This document shows, one piece after another, positions 1 to 6,091 of a DNA stretch of 6,491 bases. This stretch comes from an uncultured Mollicutes bacterium (GTDB taxonomy: Bacteria; Bacillota_I; Bacilli_A; RFN20; CAG-288): positions 1 to 6,491 of the forward strand of contig URQF01000077.1 of assembly GCA_900549915.1 (NCBI GenBank), given 5' to 3'. The notes beneath the pieces were generated by a model, which did no database searches, had not been told where the DNA came from, and saw nothing but the letters and a program-made list of their open reading frames with translations. Made by a program: the position numbers and the translations under genes. Position 1 is the first letter of the stretch; the number at the start of each line of letters is the position of its first letter.

Positions 1-140
1 AAACACAGTAAAGAAATTAGCATGGTGGCAGCAACCGATTTTCGCTTTAAAAGGAATCCAGGCAGTTACCCTCTTCATTAGTTCATGTGACAAACAAGCA
101 TTTCATGAATTCTGGGGGTAATTTAATCCGAAGCCAATCG
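1..140. other. No supported gene; two plus-strand frames open from the window edge
   Basis: Two plus-strand frames run in from the left edge without a stop. Frame 1 ends at TAG 79-81 (last residues NPGSYPLH) and frame 2 ends at TAA 119-121 (last residues QAFHEFWG). Only one, if either, can be the 3' end of a gene entering from the left. A minus-strand frame starting with ATG near 79 is also open to the edge but has no ribosome binding site. I recognise none of these peptides. The hairpin at 141-170 would suit a plus-strand gene ending here as well as nifJ. I cannot choose between the frames from so short a piece. Confidence 0.25.
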
Positions 141-170
141 AAAAGCAGGCTCCTTTCGAAGCCTGCTTTT
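141..170 (-). terminator. Intrinsic terminator of nifJ, possibly bidirectional
   Basis: AAAAGCAGGCT (141-151) and AGCCTGCTTTT (160-170) form a perfect 11-bp stem around an 8-base loop. It begins about 20 bases past the nifJ stop codon. The four T residues that close the stem serve as a short U-run on the minus strand. Because the stem has A's on one side and T's on the other, it can also stop transcription arriving on the plus strand from the left. Confidence 0.8.
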
Positions 171-189
171 GGATTTTGATTCAGAGAAA

Positions 190-3100
190 CTACTTCTCTA
201 ATCCGCCATAGCGGAGAATATCGTGATAACGCTGTTCAGCGGCACGACGGTTCTTATCGAAGAGTTCCTGAGCGTGATCCGGATTGACACGCGGAAGCTG
301 AGAATAACGGGTAGAAGTGAGTAAGAAGTCCTGAAGCTTGTCGAAGTCCGGAGTCTTGCCAGCCATGACAAGCGGGCTCTTGCCCTGTTCACGGAGACGC
401 GGATCATAAGTGTAGGTTAAGAAGTAACCGCACTCAACAGCCCTCTTCTCCTGCTTGATGGCATTGCCAAGACCGCCACGGATACCCTGTTCGATACACG
501 GGCAGTAGCACCTGACTAAGGACGGACCATTATAGGATTCAGCATCCTTTAAGGCCTTGATAGCATGTGCCGGGTTGGCACCTAAGGCAATAGAAGCAAC
601 AAAGACGTGATCGTAAGCCATAGCGATTAAGCCCATGTTCTTCTTAGTGGTCTTCTTACCAGAAGCTGCGAACTTTGCAATCTGACCAGTCTGAGAAGAC
701 TTAGAAGCCTGTCCACCAGTATTGGAGTAGACCTCAGTATCCAGGATGAGGACGTTGACATCGTCTTCAGAGGCAATGACATGATCAAGACCGCCGAAGC
801 CGATATCGTAGGACCAGCCATCACCACCGATAATCCAGACAGACTTATCAAGTAAGTCGTTCTTCCTCGGAAGTAAGGCTTTGATGCCTTCGTTCTTGCT
901 CTTCTCGATGAGATCAAGCCTGCGAGGCAGGATGGAACGGATGTGTTCCTTATTCTTGATGTTGGCAAGATATTCATCTAAGACAGCTTTGAGTTCAGGT
1001 TCAACATCCTTCTCGTTGTCTAAGATGATCTGGCAGATAGTGGAAAGCTTGAAGTCAGTGGCTAAACGCCTTCCATAACCATATTCAGCATTATCCTCGA
1101 ATAAGGAGTTCGCCCAAGCAACACCTTCGTGGTTCTTGTTGGTAACAAACGGACTCCTCGGAGTGGATCCGCAGTAGATGGAGGAGCAGCCGGTTGCGTT
1201 AGCAACTAACCTGTCTTTTCCAAAGAGCTGGGAAACAAGACGATAGTACGGAGCTTCACCGCATCCTGCGCAGGATCCGGAAACTTCGAAGTACGGCTTA
1301 GAGAAAGCAACCTCTTTTAAGGTGCCGGCCGGATAATAACCGGTCTTCGGTTCCCTCTTGTAAAGGATCTGAGCAGCTTCTTCCCGGTCGAACTGAGACT
1401 TGGCATCGACCATTTCAAGTGCCTTATGGGCTTCCCTGACGACCTTGCCGTTCTCATCTTTGACGATGTTGCCGTTCTCATCCTTCTTCGGAGTCCTCTT
1501 GCCAGGGCACTGGTTGACGCAAAGAGTGCACCCGACGCAGTTCCTCGGAGAGACCTGGATACGGAACCTTAATCCTTTGACATTGGCACCGCCGACTGCC
1601 GGAATAACATCAGCACGTTCTTCTTCCGGTAATAAGGCAATATCCTTATCATCAAGTAAGAAGGAACGGATGGTTGCATGCGGACAGACGAAGGAGCACT
1701 GGTTGCACTGGATACAATTTTCCTTATGCCAGACCGGGACACGGTCAGCAATAGCACGTTTTTCCTTGAGGGTAACGTTCTCTTCCCTGGTACCATCCTC
1801 TAATTCCCATTTACGGAAAGTGGAAACAGGGAGGTTATAGCCATCGAGGTTGCCAATGTAGGCAACATACTCATCCCAGTATTCGTCACCGGTCTTGACG
1901 CGGTCCCTCTTGGAAGGAAGGTTAATCCAGCTCGGATCGACCTTGACTTCACGTAAGCCTTCGGTTCCGGAATCGATGGCCTTGTAGTTCAGCTCAACGA
2001 TATCCTGACCCTTCTTGGCATAGGTCTTAGCAGCAAACTTCTTCCTCCACTCATTCGCCTCTTTGTAAGGCCTGATCTGCTGGTTCAGATAGAAGAAAGC
2101 AGACTGGAGAATGGTGTTGGTATGACGGCCCATACCGATGGCAAGGGCAATCTTGTTTGCATCGATGACATAGAACTTAGCATGTTTCTCAGCTAAGAGA
2201 TGCTTCCTGCGGTTCGGCCTAGTCTTAGCAAGCTCTTCATCGCTCCTGTTGGTGTTGAGTAAGAAAGTTCCGCCATCCTTTAAGGAAGAGAGCCTATCAT
2301 ACTTGAAGATATAGGAATCAAGAGAGCAGGAGATGAAGTCAGCATTCTCGACATAGTAGGTCGAATGAATCGGGCTATGACCGAAACGTAAGTGAGAGCG
2401 GGTAACACCGCCGGACTTACGGGAATCATAGGCGAAATAAGCCTGAGCATACTGATGGGTTTCATCGCCGATGATCTTGATGGAAGACTTGTTGGCACCG
2501 ACAGTACCATCGGATCCAAGGCCCCAGAAGAGGCAGGAAGTATAGTCATGCGGGATGACATAGGAATCATCGACCGGGATAGAAAGATGAGTGACATCAT
2601 CTTCGATACCGACAGTGAATCCAGTCCAGGTCTTCTCAGCATTGAGAAAGTCATAGACTGCCTTGACATGCTTCGGAGCAGTATCCTTGGAAGAAACACC
2701 ATAACGTCCGCCGATGACGAAGATGTCATTACGTCCGCCCTGCTTTAAGGCAGCGACAACATCAAGGTATAACGGCTCGCCGGCAGCACCAGGTTCCTTG
2801 GTACGATCAAGAACAGCAATCTTCTTGACGGACTTCGGTAAGCTGGCTAATAAATGCTTAACGGAGAACGGACGATATAAGTAGACCTTAAGTAAGCCGA
2901 CTTTCTCGCCTTTCTTCCTTAAGTCATCGACAACTTCGGTTGCAGTCTCAGTGACAGAACCCATAGCGATAATGACACGCTCGGCTTCCGGATCACCATA
3001 GTAAACAAACGGAGCATAGCTACGGCCAGTAGCAGCAGAGACTTTCTCGAAGTATTCGCAAGCGACATCAACGATCTTCTCTTCGTGAAGGTTCTGAGCT

Positions 3101-3801
3101 TCACGTCCCTGGAAGGTGATATCGTCGTTCTCGGCACCACCACGAGTGACCGGATGGCCATGTGGATTCAGTGCACGTTTCTTGAAGTTCTCGACAGCAG
3201 TCCTATCGAGGATAGACTTCCAGAAATCGTGATTGACGAACTCAACATTCTGGATTTCGTGCGAAGTACGGAAACCATCGAAGAAGTGGACAACCGGAGA
3301 AGAAGCCTTGATAGCGACTAAGTGGGCTAACGGGGCTAAATCAGCGACATCCTGGACAGACTGGGAGCAAATCATTGCAGCGCCGGTCTGACGGATAGCA
3401 TAAACGTCACCATGATCACCGAAAATGGAAAGGGAACGGGTAGCTAAGGAACGTGCTGCAACATGCAGAACAACCGGTAATTCCTCACCGACCCATTTAT
3501 AGATATTCGGAATCCTTAAGAGTAAACCTTGGCTAGCAGTATAGGTGACAGCAAGAGCGCCGCCCTGAGCAGCACCATGGACAGCACCAGAAGCACCAGC
3601 TTCGGACTGCCTCTCCCTGACCTTAACAGTTTCACCGAAAAGGTTCTTCCTTCCCTGAGACGCATAGACATCAACATTCTCAGCCATCGGGCTGGACGGA
3701 GTGATGGGGTAAATAGCAGCAACTTCAGAGAACAAATAAGAACCTAAAGCAGCCGCGGTGTTTCCATCGACCGACTTGAACGAGAACTTCTCTTTTTCCA
3801 T
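190..3801 (-). CDS. nifJ: Pyruvate:ferredoxin (flavodoxin) oxidoreductase, single-chain homodimer type
   Basis: This cytosolic thiamine-diphosphate iron-sulfur enzyme converts pyruvate, CoA and oxidised ferredoxin or flavodoxin to acetyl-CoA, CO2 and reduced carrier. The 1203-residue product carries every family domain. Domain I has YPITPSS (31-37) with active-site Thr34, plus Glu67 and Arg117. Domain II spans about 256-415. Domain III contains GLGSDGTVGANK (427-438). The EKR region lies near 630-665. Two 4Fe-4S motifs follow, Cys696/699/702/706 and Cys755/758/761/765. The TPP domain has proximal-cluster Cys844, 847, 872 and probably 1102, GGDGW (992-996) and NTGGQ (1027-1031). By motif offset it ends about where the extra C-terminal domain of the Desulfovibrio africanus enzyme would begin. 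The start at 3801 has GGAGG five bases upstream; the frame stays open to 4005, but the extra residues resemble no family member. The gene is monocistronic and more GC-rich than its neighbours, consistent with a conserved, highly expressed gene. Confidence 0.97.
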   Translation of the reverse strand: MEKEKFSFKSVDGNTAAALGSYLFSEVAAIYPITPSSPMAENVDVYASQGRKNLFGETVKVRERQSEAGASGAVHGAAQGGALAVTYTASQGLLLRIPNIYKWVGEELPVVLHVAARSLATRSLSIFGDHGDVYAIRQTGAAMICSQSVQDVADLAPLAHLVAIKASSPVVHFFDGFRTSHEIQNVEFVNHDFWKSILDRTAVENFKKRALNPHGHPVTRGGAENDDITFQGREAQNLHEEKIVDVACEYFEKVSAATGRSYAPFVYYGDPEAERVIIAMGSVTETATEVVDDLRKKGEKVGLLKVYLYRPFSVKHLLASLPKSVKKIAVLDRTKEPGAAGEPLYLDVVAALKQGGRNDIFVIGGRYGVSSKDTAPKHVKAVYDFLNAEKTWTGFTVGIEDDVTHLSIPVDDSYVIPHDYTSCLFWGLGSDGTVGANKSSIKIIGDETHQYAQAYFAYDSRKSGGVTRSHLRFGHSPIHSTYYVENADFISCSLDSYIFKYDRLSSLKDGGTFLLNTNRSDEELAKTRPNRRKHLLAEKHAKFYVIDANKIALAIGMGRHTNTILQSAFFYLNQQIRPYKEANEWRKKFAAKTYAKKGQDIVELNYKAIDSGTEGLREVKVDPSWINLPSKRDRVKTGDEYWDEYVAYIGNLDGYNLPVSTFRKWELEDGTREENVTLKEKRAIADRVPVWHKENCIQCNQCSFVCPHATIRSFLLDDKDIALLPEEERADVIPAVGGANVKGLRFRIQVSPRNCVGCTLCVNQCPGKRTPKKDENGNIVKDENGKVVREAHKALEMVDAKSQFDREEAAQILYKREPKTGYYPAGTLKEVAFSKPYFEVSGSCAGCGEAPYYRLVSQLFGKDRLVANATGCSSIYCGSTPRSPFVTNKNHEGVAWANSLFEDNAEYGYGRRLATDFKLSTICQIILDNEKDVEPELKAVLDEYLANIKNKEHIRSILPRRLDLIEKSKNEGIKALLPRKNDLLDKSVWIIGGDGWSYDIGFGGLDHVIASEDDVNVLILDTEVYSNTGGQASKSSQTGQIAKFAASGKKTTKKNMGLIAMAYDHVFVASIALGANPAHAIKALKDAESYNGPSLVRCYCPCIEQGIRGGLGNAIKQEKRAVECGYFLTYTYDPRLREQGKSPLVMAGKTPDFDKLQDFLLTSTRYSQLPRVNPDHAQELFDKNRRAAEQRYHDILRYGGLEK

Positions 3802-3806
3802 GACAA

Positions 3807-3811
3807 CCTCC
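3807..3811 (-). promoter_or_regulatory. nifJ ribosome binding site (fixes the start codon)
   Basis: On the minus strand GGAGG lies five bases before the ATG at 3801. This decides the start against the in-frame ATG codons at 3834 and 4005, which have no comparable site. The same bases form one arm of the inverted repeat 3808-3861. Confidence 0.85.
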
Positions 3812-3861
3812 AATTTGAATTTCTCGTTATACATTATAAACCCAATCTCAGTAAATTGGAG
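3808..3861 (-). promoter_or_regulatory. Inverted repeat able to mask the nifJ ribosome binding site
   Basis: Read on the minus strand, CTCCAATTT (3861-3853) is the exact reverse complement of AAATTGGAG (3816-3808), which contains the nifJ Shine-Dalgarno. The 9-bp helix, extendable by one G-U pair, would close a 36-base loop and hide the site. The upstream arm can instead pair locally: CCAAT (3859-3855) with ATTGG (3846-3842) over an 8-base loop. The two pairings exclude each other. This matters only if transcription starts upstream of 3861. The TATAAT at 3833-3838 would start it downstream and leave the anti-Shine-Dalgarno arm out of the RNA. Confidence 0.35.
3826..3855 (-). promoter_or_regulatory. 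Candidate nifJ promoter (-10 elements)
   Basis: The minus strand has a perfect TATAAT (3838-3833) immediately followed by TATAAC (3831-3826). TTTACT (3855-3850) lies 18 bases before TATAAC and matches four of six -35 positions. No good -35 sits 17 bases before TATAAT. The resulting leader would be only about 20 to 30 bases. The AT-rich context makes chance matches likely. Confidence 0.35.
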
Positions 3862-3884
3862 AGCATTTGTCGATGTTTTCCATA

Positions 3885-3927
3885 GGAAAATGGGCTGAAA
3901 TTGTGCAGCCGACTGAATTTGTTTTCC
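3885..3927 (-). repeat. Two-tier inverted repeat upstream of nifJ
   Basis: An outer 6-bp pairing (3885-3890 with 3922-3927) encloses an inner 5-bp GC-rich stem (3893-3897 with 3906-3910) over an 8-base loop. The stems are separated by 2 bases on one side and 11 on the other. TTTTCC at 3876-3881 can compete for the same GGAAAA arm. No T-run follows on either strand, so it is not a plain terminator. Its role is unknown. Confidence 0.4.
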
Positions 3928-4017
3928 TATGTTGTGTTTTTTTGATTCTAAGTTCTGGCAAAATGAGGAAAAATAGTAAAGCACCACTTGCAAAGCTAAA
4001 GCCACTGGCTATAAAGA

Positions 4018-4045
4018 TTGGTTAACAATAGACTCGAGTTAAAAT
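4018..4045 (+). promoter_or_regulatory. Candidate promoter of the peptidase-lipoprotein operon
   Basis: TTGGTT (4018-4023) and TAAAAT (4040-4045) are separated by 16 bases. The -10 matches five of six consensus positions and the -35 matches only three. Transcription would start near 4052 and give a leader of about 75 bases before the ATG at 4125. The T-rich run at 4051-4061 lies at the expected start. Confidence 0.35.
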
Positions 4046-4098
4046 GATTGTATATTTTTTTGAATTATGTTGCAATTTCGATTGTGGGAGATTAAGCT

Positions 4099-4128
4099 AT
4101 GAGAAAAAGGAGAATATACCATATATGA
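4099..4128 (+). other. Possible 9-codon leader peptide overlapping the peptidase start
   Basis: ATG at 4099 begins a nine-residue frame, MRKRRIYHI, that ends with TGA at 4126-4128. GGGAG (4086-4090) lies eight bases before it, better spaced than the site of the main gene. Its stop overlaps the peptidase ATG (4125-4127) in the ATGA arrangement typical of translational coupling. It may equally be a chance frame, since it covers the Shine-Dalgarno of the main gene (AGGAG, 4108-4112). Confidence 0.25.
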
Positions 4129-5216
4129 AAATGCAGCTTGTGCTACTGTTTTCTCTACTTACGGTATGTCCGAAACTCTCTCCTAAAGACGTAGGCTCTT
4201 ATAGAAGCGAAGCAACTCAGCCTTCTTTAATTACTTCAAATTCGTCCTGTGATGAAATACAGTTGAAAAACAATTTCTCATCTTACTATTTTAAGAATCT
4301 TACGGCAAACTACGGTAGAAACGACAAAGGGTCGTGCACTTATGTTGCGCTTGGAAGGATGTTGTCTTTTATGGATACGTATTGGGATGATGCTGTAATT
4401 CCAGAAACTTACGATGTACCGACAGTATTGCACGACGATCAGTTTTCACTGGATTTGGAATCACCTGGCATATATCAGGAACCTGCCTTAGCATCTCTTA
4501 ACAATCAAGAATACTATAATTTCATTGAGCAACATAGTGGCTCATATTTCCAGTTGAAATTAATCCAAAGGGGAAAAGAAATATTCCATCAATATAAGTT
4601 TGATCAAACAGAATCGCCTTGTGGTTTGACATTAAATGAATTGCTGGATTTATCGCAATATTATATTAAGAACAATAATCTTTCCTCTAAATTCTCAGTC
4701 AAATACGAAATAAACAATCCAAAACAGTTTGCAATAAACATGATTCAAAAGGGAATACCGGTCGAAATACGATGTGGAAACACGACTGAATCAGGACATG
4801 CAATGGTTGCTTATGACTATAATTCTGCAACTGACACCATCTATGTCCATCCTGGATGGGTTGGTTCATCTACCCACATGTCTCTACAGGATACCGGATA
4901 TACGCAATTCTGGGATGCGACGGCAATTACTCCTTCAGGTAGCCACTCTTGTACGAACAATTATTTGTTTACCAAGAATTATTACAGACACACGCATTGT
5001 CCCTGTGAGTCCAACATCCATCCAAAGGGCTTCCCAAATCATTCTCACCATTTCACCAAAATCAAGCCAGACGGAGAAAACAAATCCTATCACATAGAAT
5101 CTTGTACATGTGGTGTCTGGAAATACGAAAACCACTACTTTTCTAACAGGTATAGAAGCGATGGCCATACGTATGCCTACTGTTCAAAGTGCGGGAAAAC
5201 GTTAATTTATAGTTAA
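4125..5216 (+). CDS. Exported papain-like (C39-like) cysteine peptidase, Cys/His-rich C-terminus
   Basis: The 363-residue product starts with a short hydrophobic export signal (residues 3-14), then Cys15 in the context SLLTVC, a poor lipobox. The body has a GSC motif with Cys71 followed by a helix-like stretch, SGHAM with His225, and VHPGW (241-245) followed by TH. This Cys-then-His order fits a papain-like fold such as C39-like or streptopain-like peptidases, with Cys71 and His225 as likely catalytic residues. The third residue is unclear. The last 75 residues hold CxC (292/294), CTCG (327-330) and CSKCG (353-357), suggesting metal binding. The start at 4125 has AGGAG 12 bases upstream, slightly far; ATG 4131 is an alternative. 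It is co-transcribed with the lipoprotein gene. Family assignment is by motif memory only; the substrate is unknown. Confidence 0.6.
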   Translation: MKMQLVLLFSLLTVCPKLSPKDVGSYRSEATQPSLITSNSSCDEIQLKNNFSSYYFKNLTANYGRNDKGSCTYVALGRMLSFMDTYWDDAVIPETYDVPTVLHDDQFSLDLESPGIYQEPALASLNNQEYYNFIEQHSGSYFQLKLIQRGKEIFHQYKFDQTESPCGLTLNELLDLSQYYIKNNNLSSKFSVKYEINNPKQFAINMIQKGIPVEIRCGNTTESGHAMVAYDYNSATDTIYVHPGWVGSSTHMSLQDTGYTQFWDATAITPSGSHSCTNNYLFTKNYYRHTHCPCESNIHPKGFPNHSHHFTKIKPDGENKSYHIESCTCGVWKYENHYFSNRYRSDGHTYAYCSKCGKTLIYS

Positions 5217-5220
5217 GGAG
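5215..5220 (+). promoter_or_regulatory. Ribosome binding site overlapping the peptidase stop codon
   Basis: AAGGAG (5215-5220) shares its AA with the TAA stop of the peptidase gene (5214-5216) and sits eight bases before the lipoprotein ATG. Ribosomes ending the first gene would land on this site, so the two genes are probably translationally linked. Confidence 0.85.
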
Positions 5221-5228
5221 AAAGCGAA

Positions 5229-5816
5229 ATGAAAAAGCTGTTGTTTTTATTTTCAATATTTCTTCTAACAGGTTGTACACCAAAATCTTCTGAAGAGGCA
5301 AAGCCAAACGCTTCAGAAGAACACGTTGTAGGACAATGCTCCCAGCATATTTTCGATTATCAAAGATTTTCAAAGTTCCAGGAAAGCTTCGATATCCTAA
5401 AAGAAAAGAATCCGCATAAGATTATTACTTTCGATTTCGATCAGGATGATGACTATACCTGCAAGTATTCAATTTCTGTACTTGAATGCGGAGACAAGGC
5501 AAATACTATACAAAACAAGGAATATGAAAAGGCATGGTTTCTATTTGATCTTGAGAAGAAACACTATGAAGAATCCAACGGAGCTGAAAGAAATCTCTCA
5601 GCAGAAATCTCCTTCACTATAGAAAACACTGATGTTATTGAATCCTTCGATAAAACCAAGATTACTTTTGAAAAGAAGGAAACAGATTCCTATGCTTTCT
5701 ACTACGGCAAAGCAAAAATCTTTGATGCAAAGACTGTCTTTGGCTACAGTATGGCAGAGAAAGGCAAGACCTCTTTCCTGAATTCATTAATCGACAAAGC
5801 AGTCTACTTAAGCTAA
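5229..5816 (+). CDS. Small lipoprotein of unknown function
   Basis: The 195-residue product has a textbook lipoprotein signal: two lysines, a hydrophobic run, and lipobox LTGC with Cys16 as the lipidated residue. It should be anchored on the outer face of the membrane. A Ser/Glu/Lys-rich linker (about 17-32) follows, then a hydrophilic domain of about 160 residues rich in acidic and aromatic residues, with Cys37, Cys78 and Cys87 and alternating strand-like segments. I recognise no family. It lies 12 bases behind the peptidase gene and precedes a strong terminator, so it is the last gene of a two-gene operon. It might be an anchor, inhibitor or substrate of the peptidase, or an unrelated envelope protein; only the operon link is visible. 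Confidence 0.88.
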   Translation: MKKLLFLFSIFLLTGCTPKSSEEAKPNASEEHVVGQCSQHIFDYQRFSKFQESFDILKEKNPHKIITFDFDQDDDYTCKYSISVLECGDKANTIQNKEYEKAWFLFDLEKKHYEESNGAERNLSAEISFTIENTDVIESFDKTKITFEKKETDSYAFYYGKAKIFDAKTVFGYSMAEKGKTSFLNSLIDKAVYLS

Positions 5817-5833
5817 GTCTAATCAAAAGATAT

Positions 5834-5865
5834 TCCGGTCTAGGTTTTTCCTAGACCGGATTTTT
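5834..5865 (+). terminator. Intrinsic terminator of the peptidase-lipoprotein operon
   Basis: TCCGGTCTAGG (5834-5844) and CCTAGACCGGA (5850-5860) form a perfect 11-bp stem with a TTTTT loop, followed directly by TTTTT (5861-5865). It starts 18 bases after the lipoprotein stop. There is no matching T-run on the minus strand, so it is directional. Confidence 0.95.
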
Positions 5866-5880
5866 GTTTCGAAACAAAAA
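5861..5880. repeat. Perfect 20-bp palindrome joined to the terminator
   Basis: TTTTTGTTTC is followed by its exact reverse complement, GAAACAAAAA. The left arm includes the terminator's T-run. With no spacer it is a poor RNA hairpin but a good shape for binding by a dimeric protein. It could also pair the terminator's U-tract with downstream A's in read-through RNA. Confidence 0.6.
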
Positions 5881-5882
5881 TA

Positions 5883-5902
5883 TCCTTCCACTCTTGGAAG
5901 GA
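5883..5902 (+). repeat. 8-bp hairpin
   Basis: TCCTTCCA (5883-5890) and TGGAAGGA (5895-5902) pair perfectly over the four-base loop CTCT. No T-run follows. It sits between the operon terminator and the structured element at 5909-6091. Confidence 0.6.
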
Positions 5903-5921
5903 AATGGTCTAACCAAAATAC

Positions 5922-5961
5922 AATCTTTTTCCGAGCAGAATCTGTGCCTTTCAAAAAGATT
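5922..5961. repeat. First copy of a duplicated hairpin module
   Basis: The stem is AATCTTTTT with AAAAAGATT. Its left arm and inner bases (5922-5942) resemble 6037-6063 of the last hairpin: both read A-rich, then TCTTTTT, then a GC-rich core ending GCAGA-TC. Confidence 0.5.
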
Positions 5962-6036
5962 CAGTGTTTTCGGTTTAGCGATACGTTACGTATTCGCTGT
6001 TTTCCAGCAGTTGTCGCTGGAATAATTCCAACGCCA

Positions 6037-6091
6037 AATTCTTTTTGCTCACGGGCAGATTCCAAATTTTTGTACTGCCACGAAAAGAATT
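6037..6091. repeat. Second, longer copy of the hairpin module
   Basis: The stem is AATTCTTTT with AAAAGAATT, containing an inner 5-bp stem GGCAG with CTGCC. It resembles the 5922-5961 hairpin in arm sequence and core, offset by about 115 to 120 bases and with a larger loop. Confidence 0.5.

Larger units (their letters stand above)
3812..4124. other. Divergent intergenic region, no gene, several inverted repeats
   Basis: About 310 bases separate nifJ from the plus-strand peptidase gene. I see no protein or known RNA gene. Three symmetric features stand out besides the nifJ leader repeat: GGAAAA (3885-3890) with TTTTCC (3922-3927) enclosing GGCTG (3893-3897) and CAGCC (3906-3910); a rival hairpin TTTTCC (3876-3881) with the same GGAAAA; and the near-palindrome AGCCACTGGCT (4000-4010). 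These could be parts of a nifJ leader RNA or sites for a regulator acting on both directions. Confidence 0.6.
5909..6091. other. Cluster of hairpins, possible structured RNA or small repeated element
   Basis: Within about 180 bases there are four consecutive inverted repeats: 5922-5930 with 5953-5961 (9 bp); 5977-5985 with 5989-5998 (9 bp with one bulged T, loop TTA); 6002-6008 with 6016-6022 (7 bp); and 6037-6045 with 6083-6091 (9 bp), which encloses GGCAG (6054-6058) with CTGCC (6075-6079). The first has a rival fold, CCGA (5931-5934) with TCGG (5970-5973) around GAATCT (5938-5943) with AGATTC (5957-5962); CTAACC (5909-5914) can add an outer pairing to GGTTTAG (5972-5978). The strand of any RNA is unknown. 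I do not recognise a known RNA family. Confidence 0.45.

Noticed and set aside
627..977. Minus-strand and plus-strand frames inside nifJ (also 881-1078, 1400-1840, 2280-2748, 3085-3321, 3516-3747)
   Set aside because: They lie wholly inside a certain gene, have low-complexity Ser/Leu/Arg-rich translations and no ribosome binding sites.
3802..4005. N-terminal extension of nifJ to the ATG at 4005 or 3834
   Set aside because: No ribosome binding site at either, the extra residues resemble no PFOR, and GGAGG is ideally placed before the ATG at 3801.
4044..4124. Peptidase start at the ATG at 4044
   Set aside because: That ATG overlaps the predicted -10 box, has no Shine-Dalgarno, and would put 27 residues before the export signal.
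4935..5373. Minus-strand and alternate-frame ORFs over the peptidase and lipoprotein genes
   Set aside because: They are shadows of two plus-strand genes that have signal peptides, ribosome binding sites and a shared terminator.
5977..5998. Regulator half-site pair or attachment site
   Set aside because: It is symmetric with a bulge but has no matching direct repeat, integrase gene or other sign of integration in the window.
5883..6091. CRISPR array
   Set aside because: The inverted repeats differ in sequence and length and are not regularly spaced; there is no constant direct repeat.
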